From Rhodoligotrophos appendicifer (GTDB lineage Bacteria > Pseudomonadota > Alphaproteobacteria > Rhizobiales > Im1), in NCBI RefSeq assembly GCF_007474605.1, contig NZ_VHKL01000019.1, positions 1 to 49,308 on the forward strand: DNA of 49,308 nt, in the 5' to 3' direction. The translations under genes and the position numbers were made by a program. The notes below the pieces were generated by a model. It was not told the origin of the DNA, searched no databases, and saw nothing but the letters and a program-made list of their open reading frames with translations. Below are positions 24,771-32,706 of the stretch, in pieces. The first letter of the stretch is position 1; every line of letters begins with the position of its first letter.

Positions 24771-26789
24771 ATGACGAAGTTGGCCGAGGAAAGCCGGTCC
24801 TATCCGCACCTGTTCGCACGCGGTCGCATTCGCGACCTTGAGCTTTCCAACCGCGTGATCATGGCACCAATGGAGTCCAATCTCGCCACCCCCGAGGGTT
24901 CGGTGTCTGAGCGGATGCTTGAGTATTACCGGGTCCGTGCCGCTGGCGGCGTCGGCATGATCATCGTGGAGTACACCTGCGTTGATCGTCCTCTGGGGCT
25001 GGGCGGCGAGCCTCAACTTGCACTGGATGAGGATCATCTCATCGTAAGCCACGCACGCCTGGTAAAGGCCATTCATGCCGAGGGTGCCAAGGCGTGTGTT
25101 CAGCTCTTTCATGCAGGCCGCCAGACCCATCCGAAGTTCATTGCAGGACAGCAGCCGATTGCGGCTTCTCCCATACCATGTCCGATGTATCGCAAAATTC
25201 CGCGGGAGATGACCCGAAGCGACATGGAGCATGTGGCGACAAAGTTCGGCGAGGCGGCTGAGCGTGCCCGCCTGGCTGGCTACGATGCCGTCGAGATACA
25301 CGGAGCGCACGGATACTTGCCCGCAAATTTTCTTTCCGCCGCCTCCAACAGGCGGCAGGACGAGTTTGGCGGCAGCCTCGAGAATCGCCAGCGCTTTCCG
25401 ATCATGATCGCAAAAGCGGTCCGTGACGGGGCAAGGAACATTCCGGTGATCTTCCGCTTGTCGGCGGACGAGTTTATCGAGGGTGGCACCACCACCGAGG
25501 AAGCGAAGGACACGGCAAGGCGCCTCGTCGCCGAAGGGGTTGACGCATTGCATGTCTCGACGGGCTGTCATGAACGGATCGACTGCAATGTCGACCCGGT
25601 TTGGAAGCCGCAAGGGTGGCGCATTCCGCTGGCGCGGGCGATACGCGAGGTTGTGAGTGCACCAGTCATTGCCGTCGGTGTGATCCGGGAGCCGCAGGTG
25701 GCGGAGCGTGCTCTCGAGGATGGCTCGGCCGATTTCATTGCCTTGGGTCGCGCGCTGTTGGCGGATCCGGACTGGCCCAACAAGGCGCGTGACGGGCGTA
25801 CCGCCGATATCAGGCCCTGTACCTCGTGCAACTGGTGCGTCGCACAAATCGGCACCGGCCACAAGCCCGTCGGTTGCGCGGAGAATCCCCTCGCCGGACG
25901 GGAGATCGATCTGCGGCCGGTCCGGGTGGATCGCGCGGGACGAGCGGTAGTCATCGGATCGGGACCAGCCGGAACGGCCGCAGCGCTCAGCCTTCGAGAA
26001 TCCGGCTACCAGGTGACCCTGATCGAGCAATCCGAGAGCGTGGCTCCGGGGCTCCTGGCGTCGGGCGCAGCGCCCAAGAAGGACAAGTTTTTCTGGTATC
26101 GTGACTATCTGATACGCAAACTCAATGATTCCGGTATCGACCTTCGGCTGAACACCATGGCAACGGCCGAGATGGTGGTGGGGCTTGGACCGGAGATCAC
26201 CGTGGTCGCCACAGGTTCGAGCGACAGGCGTCTCGGCGACGTAAGCGGGCTGGACATGGAGATAGTTTCCTCAGCTTATGACGTGCTCGTCGGCAAAGCC
26301 TCGCTCCGGAACGGCCCGATCGTCATCTATGGTGCAGGCGAGATCGGCTGCGAGGCAGCTAAGTTCGCTGCCGAGAGGGGCTTCGATGTCATCCTTTCGA
26401 CAAGGTCAAGCGACGATCAGGCCCTGAGCCGCTCAAATTGGCTAAGGATCTACCGGGAACAGTTCGTCAAGACACTTAAATCCTACCCAAACATCCGCAT
26501 CGAGCTCGGTACCCTCCTGAAGTCGGTGCAGCCTGGGCGTGTCACGATGACGAGGAATGGCAGCGAACTGGTCTGGGACGCGGGGCATCTGCTCCTCGCA
26601 GTTGGCCGCGTCCCCGAAAGCCGACTCGCTGATGAGTTGAAGGCCAAAGGAATAGCGTCTGTCGTCGTCGGCGATGCTCGCGATGTCCGCCGGATCGGCG
26701 ACGCTGTCCACGAGGCCTACGCAGCAGTCACGGAACATACGCGAAGCGTGGCACCGCATGGGGACACGCTGCATCAGATCGTCTTCTGA
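24771..26789 (+). CDS. Old-yellow-enzyme / 2,4-dienoyl-CoA reductase type flavoprotein (TMADH-like architecture)
   Basis: A 672-residue, two-part enzyme. Residues 1-340 are an FMN-binding TIM barrel (SNRVIMAPMESNLATPEGSV, HAGRQTH, EIHGAHGYLPANFLSAASNR). A cluster motif CTSCNWC, with a fourth Cys 13 residues on in VGCAENP, binds a 4Fe-4S cluster in the C-x2-C-x2-C-x12-C spacing of trimethylamine dehydrogenase. The C-terminal half has a Rossmann fold (VVIGSGPAGTAAAL) and a second one (VIYGAGEIGCEAAKFA) for FAD/NAD(P)H. It probably reduces a dienoyl-CoA or enoate in the pathway. I chose the ATG at 24771, after GGGGGAA; a GTG at 24714 that overlaps the crotonase stop is the alternative. Confidence 0.9.
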   Translation: MTKLAEESRSYPHLFARGRIRDLELSNRVIMAPMESNLATPEGSVSERMLEYYRVRAAGGVGMIIVEYTCVDRPLGLGGEPQLALDEDHLIVSHARLVKAIHAEGAKACVQLFHAGRQTHPKFIAGQQPIAASPIPCPMYRKIPREMTRSDMEHVATKFGEAAERARLAGYDAVEIHGAHGYLPANFLSAASNRRQDEFGGSLENRQRFPIMIAKAVRDGARNIPVIFRLSADEFIEGGTTTEEAKDTARRLVAEGVDALHVSTGCHERIDCNVDPVWKPQGWRIPLARAIREVVSAPVIAVGVIREPQVAERALEDGSADFIALGRALLADPDWPNKARDGRTADIRPCTSCNWCVAQIGTGHKPVGCAENPLAGREIDLRPVRVDRAGRAVVIGSGPAGTAAALSLRESGYQVTLIEQSESVAPGLLASGAAPKKDKFFWYRDYLIRKLNDSGIDLRLNTMATAEMVVGLGPEITVVATGSSDRRLGDVSGLDMEIVSSAYDVLVGKASLRNGPIVIYGAGEIGCEAAKFAAERGFDVILSTRSSDDQALSRSNWLRIYREQFVKTLKSYPNIRIELGTLLKSVQPGRVTMTRNGSELVWDAGHLLLAVGRVPESRLADELKAKGIASVVVGDARDVRRIGDAVHEAYAAVTEHTRSVAPHGDTLHQIVF

Positions 26790-26829
26790 TGCAGATGGTT
26801 AAAGGGGAGAGGAAATCCAAAGAGCCCCT

Positions 26830-27849
26830 TTAGCCGTTCAACTCGAGTCGATATGCGTTAATTGCCGTGTCGCGGAACAGTGCCGACTTCTCCGCCGGGC
26901 TGTAGCGCGTTGCGATCTTCTTGAAAGCGTTCCACAGGATTCCATACGAGATCGACACCCCGTCTACTGGGAAATTGCTTTCAAACATGCAGCGCTCGCA
27001 ACCGAACAGGTCGATGGCAGTGTCGAACCAGCGCTGATAGTGGGCGGCATACTCGTCCGAGCTCAGTGGCCTAGTGCGTTTGTGCCAGCCGAAGCCGGAT
27101 ACAGACATTGCCATGCCGCCAAGCTTGAGGAATACGTTCGAACATTTCGAAAGTTCTGCGAGATTCCTCGCCCATTCATCGAAGAATTCATCGTGTCGGC
27201 CTTTATACGGGCCGATACCGATAATGCCGCCCATATGGTCGCATACGATCTTAGCCTCGGGTACCGCACGAGCCAGTTTTACGACTTCCGGAAGCTGGGG
27301 AAAGAAGCAATAGGAGTCGAATGTCAGATTGCGCGCAGCGATGCCGCGCAATCCCCGGCGAAATGCCGGATCGCACAGTAAGCCGGCCGGCGGGCTGGTA
27401 TGACCGTTTTTTACTGAGGGATCAGGATCCCAGGCGGACGAGTTGCGGATGCCCTTCAGAGAGCCCTGCGAGGCCTCGACGAGAGAGTCCAACTCTTCCT
27501 CAAGGTTTGCCTTGCGAAGGTCGGCATAGCCGACCACGCCGATCGCGGTTCTCCAGGCACGCCCGCGTTGCAGGGCCAGCAGCTCTGCGCTCTGCTCCGC
27601 AGCGAAACGCATCTCTCCCTCGGCGCCCCCATGGGCGAAAAAATCGGCATTTGCCTCGACATGAATAGCTCCGACGACACGATGCCCCTGGTCGAGTTCG
27701 GCGAGAAAATTTGCAGCAAGATAATCGTGCCCACGACCGGTAAAAAAATGGAAGTGGGGATCAACAATGGGCAGATCCCGCTCGATCGCTTCCTCAACCA
27801 CCTGTTTCAGCCAGACGTCCCGGTCGTCTGAAATGCCGACATCATTCAC
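26830..27849 (-). CDS. Amidohydrolase_2 family hydrolase (metal-dependent)
   Basis: A 339-residue TIM-barrel amidohydrolase. The metal-binding HxH of strand 1 is in VDPHFHFF (near residue 28), a further His in IVCDHMGG, and the Asp of the last strand in MFESNFPVDG. The group includes lactonases, 2-pyrone-4,6-dicarboxylate hydrolase and ACMSD-like decarboxylases. FDSYCFFPQLPEVVKLARAV is the usual middle segment. It is convergent with the flavoprotein gene, 40 bases apart, and divergent from the SRAP gene. It may open a lactone or ring intermediate of the same pathway, but that is only suggested by position. Confidence 0.85.
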   Translation of the reverse strand: MNDVGISDDRDVWLKQVVEEAIERDLPIVDPHFHFFTGRGHDYLAANFLAELDQGHRVVGAIHVEANADFFAHGGAEGEMRFAAEQSAELLALQRGRAWRTAIGVVGYADLRKANLEEELDSLVEASQGSLKGIRNSSAWDPDPSVKNGHTSPPAGLLCDPAFRRGLRGIAARNLTFDSYCFFPQLPEVVKLARAVPEAKIVCDHMGGIIGIGPYKGRHDEFFDEWARNLAELSKCSNVFLKLGGMAMSVSGFGWHKRTRPLSSDEYAAHYQRWFDTAIDLFGCERCMFESNFPVDGVSISYGILWNAFKKIATRYSPAEKSALFRDTAINAYRLELNG

Positions 27850-27981
27850 GATCCCCTCCCACTTTTTTCGACCGCATGACCGTCACCACCATCTCTCGGC
27901 AGGCTAAGGGATGCCATAACCGGTTCGGCCAAAACAAATCGCGGCATCGACCAATGACTACTTCACTTAACCTGCAGTCCC

Positions 27982-28725
27982 ATGTGCAACCTTTACTCCC
28001 AGACCAAGGGCCAGCAGGCCATCATCGAGTTCACCCGGGCCATGGTGGATCGGACCGGCAACCTGCCTCCGCTGCCAGGCATCTTCCCTGACTACTCGGC
28101 GCCGATCGTCCGCAATTCCATGGGAGGGCGCGAGCTGGTGATGGCACGCTGGGGCATGCCGTCGTCGCAGAAGGCGCTCTTGGATGCCACCCAGAAGCGG
28201 GCCGCAAAGCTGGAAGCCAAAGGCAAGGCGGTCGATTTCAGAGAGCTGATGCGCATGGAGCCAGACAGGGGCACCACAAACATCCGCAATGTCCGAAGCC
28301 AGCATTGGAAGCGATGGCTTGGACCGGAGAACCGTTGCCTGGTCCCGTTCACCAGCTTCTCGGAATTCAATGCCGCGGCCGGTGGCGATATCTGGTTTGC
28401 GTTCGACGAGAGCAGGCCTCTGGCATGCTTCGCCGGGTTGTGGACAAGCTGGACCTGTGTCCGCAAGGTCCGAGAGGGCGAAGTGACTTGCGACCTCTAT
28501 GGCTTCTTGACGACAGAGCCCAATGCCGAAGTGGATCTGATCCACCCCAAGGCCATGCCAGTCATCCTGACGACCCAGGAAGAGATAGACGTCTGGATGC
28601 TGGGGGAGTGGGCAGAGGCATCCGGATTGCAACGCCCGCTGCCGGATGGGTCGCTGCGGATTGTCGCTCGGGGGCAGAAGAAAGACGGTGGGGTTGATGC
28701 CGTGTTGGGAGGCCCTCTCGTCTGA
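27982..28725 (+). CDS. SOS response-associated peptidase / HMCES-like abasic-site protein (SRAP, YedK family)
   Basis: A 247-residue SRAP protein. The start is certain because the catalytic Cys must be residue 2 after Met removal (MCNLYS). The family Asn lies in NIRNV (about 94-98), the Glu region in CLVPFTSFSEF (about 114-124) and the His in HPKAMPVIL (about 192-200). SRAP proteins form a covalent thiazolidine bond with abasic sites in single-stranded DNA and protect it. YedK-type genes are frequent in mobile DNA. The usual G-F-Y-E-W is replaced by T-S-F-S-E-F, a common variant in alphaproteobacteria. It is a single gene, convergent with the RidA gene. Confidence 0.92.
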   Translation: MCNLYSQTKGQQAIIEFTRAMVDRTGNLPPLPGIFPDYSAPIVRNSMGGRELVMARWGMPSSQKALLDATQKRAAKLEAKGKAVDFRELMRMEPDRGTTNIRNVRSQHWKRWLGPENRCLVPFTSFSEFNAAAGGDIWFAFDESRPLACFAGLWTSWTCVRKVREGEVTCDLYGFLTTEPNAEVDLIHPKAMPVILTTQEEIDVWMLGEWAEASGLQRPLPDGSLRIVARGQKKDGGVDAVLGGPLV

Positions 28726-28740
28726 AGGCGGCTAAAGCCC

Positions 28741-28773
28741 CTGGTCAAAGAGCAAGATAACGCTCTCGACCAG
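28741..28773. terminator. Hairpin between convergent SRAP and RidA genes
   Basis: CTGGTC(A)AAGAGC at 28741-28753 pairs with GCTCTCGACCAG at 28762-28773 with one bulged or mismatched base and an 8-base loop. No clear T-run follows on either strand, so it may be a weak terminator for the two convergent genes. Confidence 0.4.
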
Positions 28774-28812
28774 GTCAGATTTAGGGTGCCTTTGAGCTAA
28801 ACAGCAGCATTC

Positions 28813-29292
28813 TCACTCTATCTCGAACGTGCACCATGCCTCAAAACAGATGTCGTTCGCCAGGCGTTGGACACCAATTGCGGCTCGGCCCCCACGTCCT
28901 TTTTCCTCGCCCAGGATTTCCACCAAAAGGTCGGTCATTCCGTCAGCTACTTTGTGAACCTGGGTGAAGTCGGGCGCACAAGGAATATAGATTACGCTGC
29001 GGACAAGAGACTTTATCCCAGAGAGCGGGCCAATCGCCTGCTTGACGCCAGCGAGCACATTGAGCGCGGTCAGTCTTCCCGCCTCATAGCCCTCCGGGAT
29101 CGTTACCGGCTCACCCAGCCTTCCAGGGTGAATGATCTTGCCTTCCCAAATCGGTACGTGGGCAGACAAGAACAGCACTTTTCCCGCTAGGTGAAAGGCT
29201 TTCATTTTGCCGTATTCATCGCCGTAATAGCCAATCTTCTCGAAGTCTTGAAGTGTGAGCCCCATGGATTTGATTTTTTCTTCGGGCGTCAT
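28813..29292 (-). CDS. RidA/YjgF-like protein (UK114-like subfamily)
   Basis: A 159-residue protein of the longer YjgF-like subgroup. VLFLSAHVPIWEGKIIHPGRLG, GYEAGRLTALNVLAGVKQAI and SVIYIPCAPDFTQVHKVADG are the family stretches; the GRGGRAAIGVQRLA segment near the C-terminus resembles the arginine-containing pocket. RidA proteins deaminate reactive imine or enamine intermediates, although this subgroup is less studied. The gene stands alone, leftward, with an AGGAAAAA leader before the ATG. It is not obviously part of the catabolic operon. Confidence 0.85.
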   Translation of the reverse strand: MTPEEKIKSMGLTLQDFEKIGYYGDEYGKMKAFHLAGKVLFLSAHVPIWEGKIIHPGRLGEPVTIPEGYEAGRLTALNVLAGVKQAIGPLSGIKSLVRSVIYIPCAPDFTQVHKVADGMTDLLVEILGEEKGRGGRAAIGVQRLANDICFEAWCTFEIE

Positions 29293-29469
29293 TTTTCCTC
29301 CGGATCAATACCCCGGCTCGGGCCGCTGAGGATTCAGTTAACTACCCCCGATTCCGCCATTAGCTCACTCTGACAGGGTTTCGTCAAACTTGCGGCTGTG
29401 GATGGGCATGACCATGGATGGCGCACGTGCCACTTTATTTCCGAGAAGGGGGATTATCGGAACCAACTT

Positions 29470-29637
29470 TCATCCAGCGTCTAGCTCATCTCGATTGTTT
29501 CCCACCTCGGCGATCAGCTTCTGGGTTTATTCATTGATTAGGGTGTGCTTTTCAGCGAAGTATCGGACCTAGTTGGCTTCTTCACCAGCCACCCTGCTAC
29601 GGTCCTGCTGTCCTCGCTTGTTCTTGTCGTCAGCCAT
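29470..29637 (-). pseudogene. DUF3606-family small protein, three in-frame stops
   Basis: From the ATG at 29637, with a GGAGAAGG site upstream, the minus strand reads MADDKNKRGQQDRSRVAGEE, the hallmark start of DUF3606 proteins (Asp-Arg-Ser-Arg-Val-Ala-Gly). The frame continues with VRYFAEKHTLINE and TQKLIAEVGNNRDELDAG, which match the rest of the roughly 55-residue domain. TAG at 29569-29571, TAA at 29527-29529 and TGA at 29470-29472 interrupt it. Three independent stops exclude a sequencing slip and show a dead gene. Living homologues are common short alphaproteobacterial proteins of unknown function. Confidence 0.8.
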
Positions 29638-29773
29638 GCAACCTTCTCCTGTTAATTCTGCCTCACGTTCCAAAGGCAGAATTCCACAGGGGGGGGTCCA
29701 GGGGCAGATAAAGATGGCAGGACGCTATTCTTTTAAGTGTAAAACTATTCTGCGACGATGCTAGTGAGAGCAC

Positions 29774-30644
29774 GTGTACAACTTACTCGTTTCCTCGAAT
29801 GACGGCTCCTGGAATGGAGAGCCATGGCTGGTAGAGCGAAGTCGCTGCGTTCGCGAATACACGAGCTATGCGATGCAGGACTCCTACGGTGCGTTGGGTC
29901 CTGCGGAGATTGACAAGCTCCGGCGTTTCCCCTGCATCTTTGCGTACGAGGCCTTCAACAAGCTCGATCCGCGCTTTGGTCTGATCCGAGACGTCACAGT
30001 CCGGCAAGATGAAGTTCGGGTCGACTACGAGTTACATGAACTGGACACGTTCCTCACTGCTAAGCAACTTGAGGACATGATGTTCGAATTGGAGATCAGC
30101 AAGTGGGAGCTGAATCGCACACGTTGGGCGGTAAAAGACGTGGACCTTCCCGCGGAATTGAATCGCAAGTGCATCGCCTTACCGCGCTGCAGCACGTGCC
30201 GGGCCAAGGATCAACCTCAGGGACCATCAGTTCGACGTCGCACTCTCTTTCCCTGGCGAGGCGCGAGCTTATGTTGAGCAGGTTGCAAAGCACTTAGAAC
30301 GGCTGCTAGGTCCGGATCGATATTTCTATGATCGGAACTATACCGCGCAGCTTGCGCGCCCCTCTCTTGATACGTTTCTCCAGGCCATCTACCGCGAACG
30401 GTCCCGGATGGTCGTGGTGTTCGCTGGTGGCGACTATCAACTCAAGGATTGGTGTGGCGTCGAGTTCAGAGCGGTGAGGGAGATCATCAACGCGCGGGAG
30501 CACGACCGCATCATGTTTGTGCGGATGGACGACGGTGAAGTCGAAGGTATCTTCGGGCACGACGGGTACGCCGACTCCCGTCACCACGACGCGGCAGAGA
30601 TTGCCAGCTTCATAGTGGAACGTGTTCATCTTCTGATAGCCTAA
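29774..30644 (+). pseudogene. TIR-domain protein with a conserved N-terminal domain, frameshifted
   Basis: The first part (GTG at 29774 to about 30190, some 138 residues: MYNLLVSSNDGSWNGEPW, then GPAEIDKLRRFPCIFAYEAF) is the usual N-terminal domain of a bacterial TIR family. The second part, one frame over (about 30195-30644), is a complete TIR domain: FDVALSFPGEARAYVEQV, FYDRNYTAQLARPSLDTF, and DWCGVEFRAVREII with the Glu that acts in NAD cleavage. A single extra base near 30185-30200 separates the two. TIR proteins with such a domain degrade NAD as defence effectors. If the shift is real the gene is dead, as the TIR part lacks a start. Confidence 0.83.
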
Positions 30645-30803
30645 CGGCAAACTGATCGGTTCCATTCCGTCGCCAGTGGGCCTCGCGAGAAATCGTCGTG
30701 CTCGATTGCAAGCACTCACTCGCGTTGAAGGTCATTTCTGCTTTTTCCTCAACCGCACACCAGGTCCTTCTCGACCACTTCAATGAATATCGCACCAGTG
30801 GCC

Positions 30804-31292
30804 TCAAGGGAGAACGACCGCCAAATACGGCGTGTGCGGCTTGTCGTTCGGCCCTAACAGGTCCGGAACCTTGTTCCTGACAGGCTTCATGCTCTTCAGA
30901 TAGGCGGCCAATGCCCTCGCATCTGAATCGATCAGCTTGCTGTAAGAATGATACGGCATGACAGGAGCCAGGATGCGACCGTCAGGACGATGACCCGTTC
31001 TCACCGCAGCAATGATTTCGCTCTCGCTCCACCGGCCAAGTCCTGTTTCATCATCCGGCGTGAGATTCGGTGGATAGAAGGTTCCTAAGCCCGGGATGTT
31101 AAAGCCGACGTCGGCTCCGCTGAGTGCCTTGGTCATGTCGGGCTTTCCCAGGAGGGCTCCCGGTGTATGACAGCCCGTGCAGTCCATGATTGCGGCGAGA
31201 TATTTGCCCCTGCTCGCCGCATCCTCTGCAATTGCCGTTGTGCTGGCGGCGAGCAGGCCGCCGACGACAGTCATCCATGATACTTTTTTCAT
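30804..31292 (-). CDS. Monohaem c-type cytochrome, exported
   Basis: A 162-residue protein with a signal peptide (VVGGLLAASTTAIA), the haem motif CTGCH (about residues 38-42) and a likely axial Met in ILAPVMPYHSYSKL (about 110). LGTFYPPNLTPDDETGLGRW and ESEIIAAVRTGHRPDGR are typical of cytochrome subunits of alcohol, aldehyde or gluconate dehydrogenase-like electron chains. It carries electrons in the periplasm. No partner dehydrogenase lies nearby in this window. The start has a GGAGGAAGA site upstream. Convergent with the TIR pseudogene; it seems an isolated survivor in a damaged stretch. Confidence 0.88.
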   Translation of the reverse strand: MKKVSWMTVVGGLLAASTTAIAEDAASRGKYLAAIMDCTGCHTPGALLGKPDMTKALSGADVGFNIPGLGTFYPPNLTPDDETGLGRWSESEIIAAVRTGHRPDGRILAPVMPYHSYSKLIDSDARALAAYLKSMKPVRNKVPDLLGPNDKPHTPYLAVVLP

Positions 31293-31462
31293 GGGTCTTC
31301 CTCCTTAGAGGCTGCCCATTAGACCTAGCAACTTGAATGCAAGATGAACGGTAGATGCTTAAAGTCTCCAAGTATTCGCCGTCGCGGTAACGAAGCTAGT
31401 CTTCATCCTCACCCCAGGGCAGCTCCGTTCGTGAACTCGACGCCATCTATCTACAACCGGCC

Positions 31463-31621
31463 TCATATATCATCTTCACCGACAACGCCGCCTTCGCCTT
31501 CCAGTCTATTGACGGCACTTACATCTCTGCCGTTATACTTAAGCCGTACGCCTGGTCCTCCGCCATTCTCCTCTATGAAAACGACGCCAGCGGCTTCGAG
31601 AGCTCTCTGAATCTCAAGTAA
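31463..31621 (-). pseudogene. XRE-type helix-turn-helix regulator, C-terminal 52 codons only
   Basis: The minus strand encodes LLEIQRALEAAGVVFIEENG, then GGPGVRLKYNGRDVSAVNRL and EGEGGVVGEDDI before the stop at 31463. This is the common C-terminus of XRE-family regulators in alphaproteobacteria. The helix-turn-helix half is missing: homology ends at 31621, and 13 bases further the recombinase gene begins on the other strand. The insertion of the recombinase unit therefore removed or split the regulator gene. Confidence 0.72.
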
Positions 31622-31634
31622 GGTCCGATGAACA

Positions 31635-32601
31635 ATGGACGCCTTGCTTCCAATGCCGAGGGATTCTGGTGCAGAGATCTCGCCATTCGAGACCGCCGAC
31701 GAGCCCACTCAGCACTACAGGGCTCGTGAGAAGGCGGAGAACACCCTTCGTAGCTATCGCAGCGACGCAAGGGTGTTCGATGCCTGGTGCTCTGCTCGTT
31801 CCGTGGCCAGTCTTCCCGCGACACCAGAGAAGGTGGCAGCCTTCCTTGCCTCGCAAGCTGACGCGGGCCTATCCGCTTCAACAATTGACCGCCGCGCCGC
31901 GGCTATCCGGTTTGCCCACAAACGTATTGGCCACCTCAACCCCGTCGATGCAGAAATTGTCCGATCGACCATGCGTGGAATTCATCGTGTCATCGGAACG
32001 GCGAAGGTCGGGAAGGCACCGGCGACCAGCGATGTTGTTGCAGCGATGCTCAATGTCTGCGGCAGCGACATTCGTGGTGTTCGCAATCGAGCACTGCTTC
32101 TCACCGGTTTCGCCGCTGCATTGAGGCGCAGCGAGTTAGTGGCGATCGATGTCGAGCATCTCACGGAGATGGCTGAGGGCTACCGCATTCTCATTCCGCG
32201 ATCCAAAGGCGACCAAGAGGGAAAAAGGCGTCGAAGTGGCGATCCCACAAGGATCATTACTGAAGCCTGCTGCAGCGTTGAAGAACTGGTTGCTGCTCGC
32301 CGGCATCAAAGAAGGGCCGGTATTCCGCCCAGTAGCCAAAGGCGGGCTTGTAGCCGCCGAGCGACTAACTGACCGCAGTGTCGCGTTAGTGATCAAAGAG
32401 CTCGTGAAGAAGGCTGGCTTTGACCCAGCTTTGTTTGCAGGACATTCGCTGCGGGCCGGATTTGTCACCGCAGCTCTACAAGCTGGCGCCGACCTGTTTG
32501 CCGTAATGGCTGTCAGCAGGCACGTAGATGCGCGAACACTCAAGACCTATGATCGCCGGAACAAAATGTTTCGGGATCATGCCGGAAATGGCTTTTTATA
32601 A
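31635..32601 (+). pseudogene. Tyrosine recombinase (site-specific integrase), one-base frameshift in an A-run
   Basis: Read as two frames, 31635-32230 and then 32226-32601, this gives a complete recombinase of about 321 residues: a SAM-like core-binding domain (about 25-110, NTLRSYRSDARVFDAWCSAR), and a catalytic domain with Arg in RRSELVAID, Lys in PRSKGD, HSLRAGF with His and Arg, a second His in SRHVDART and Tyr in KTYDRR. Removing one A from the AAAAA run at about 32222-32226 rejoins the frames. Either the gene is dead, the run is a sequencing error, or it is read by slippage. Its 3' end recurs twice downstream as isolated copies (see 35093 and 37293). Confidence 0.85.
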
Positions 32602-32706
32602 TCAATCACGGTATCAATTGGCCGTTGTGATCTTCCGTGATGAAGTTGGTTCTCAGAGTCAAAAGCAATCCCTTTAGCTAAAGCCTCTTTGCACTGGGGG
32701 GGAGCC

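Noticed and set aside
24747-26030. Minus-strand open frame of 427 codons
   Set aside because: It is antisense to the flavoprotein gene, whose motifs and codon use are convincing; the antisense product matches no family.
32149-32601. Second recombinase part as a separate gene
   Set aside because: It lacks its own ribosome site and continues the domain of the preceding frame exactly at an A-run; it is the second half of one gene.
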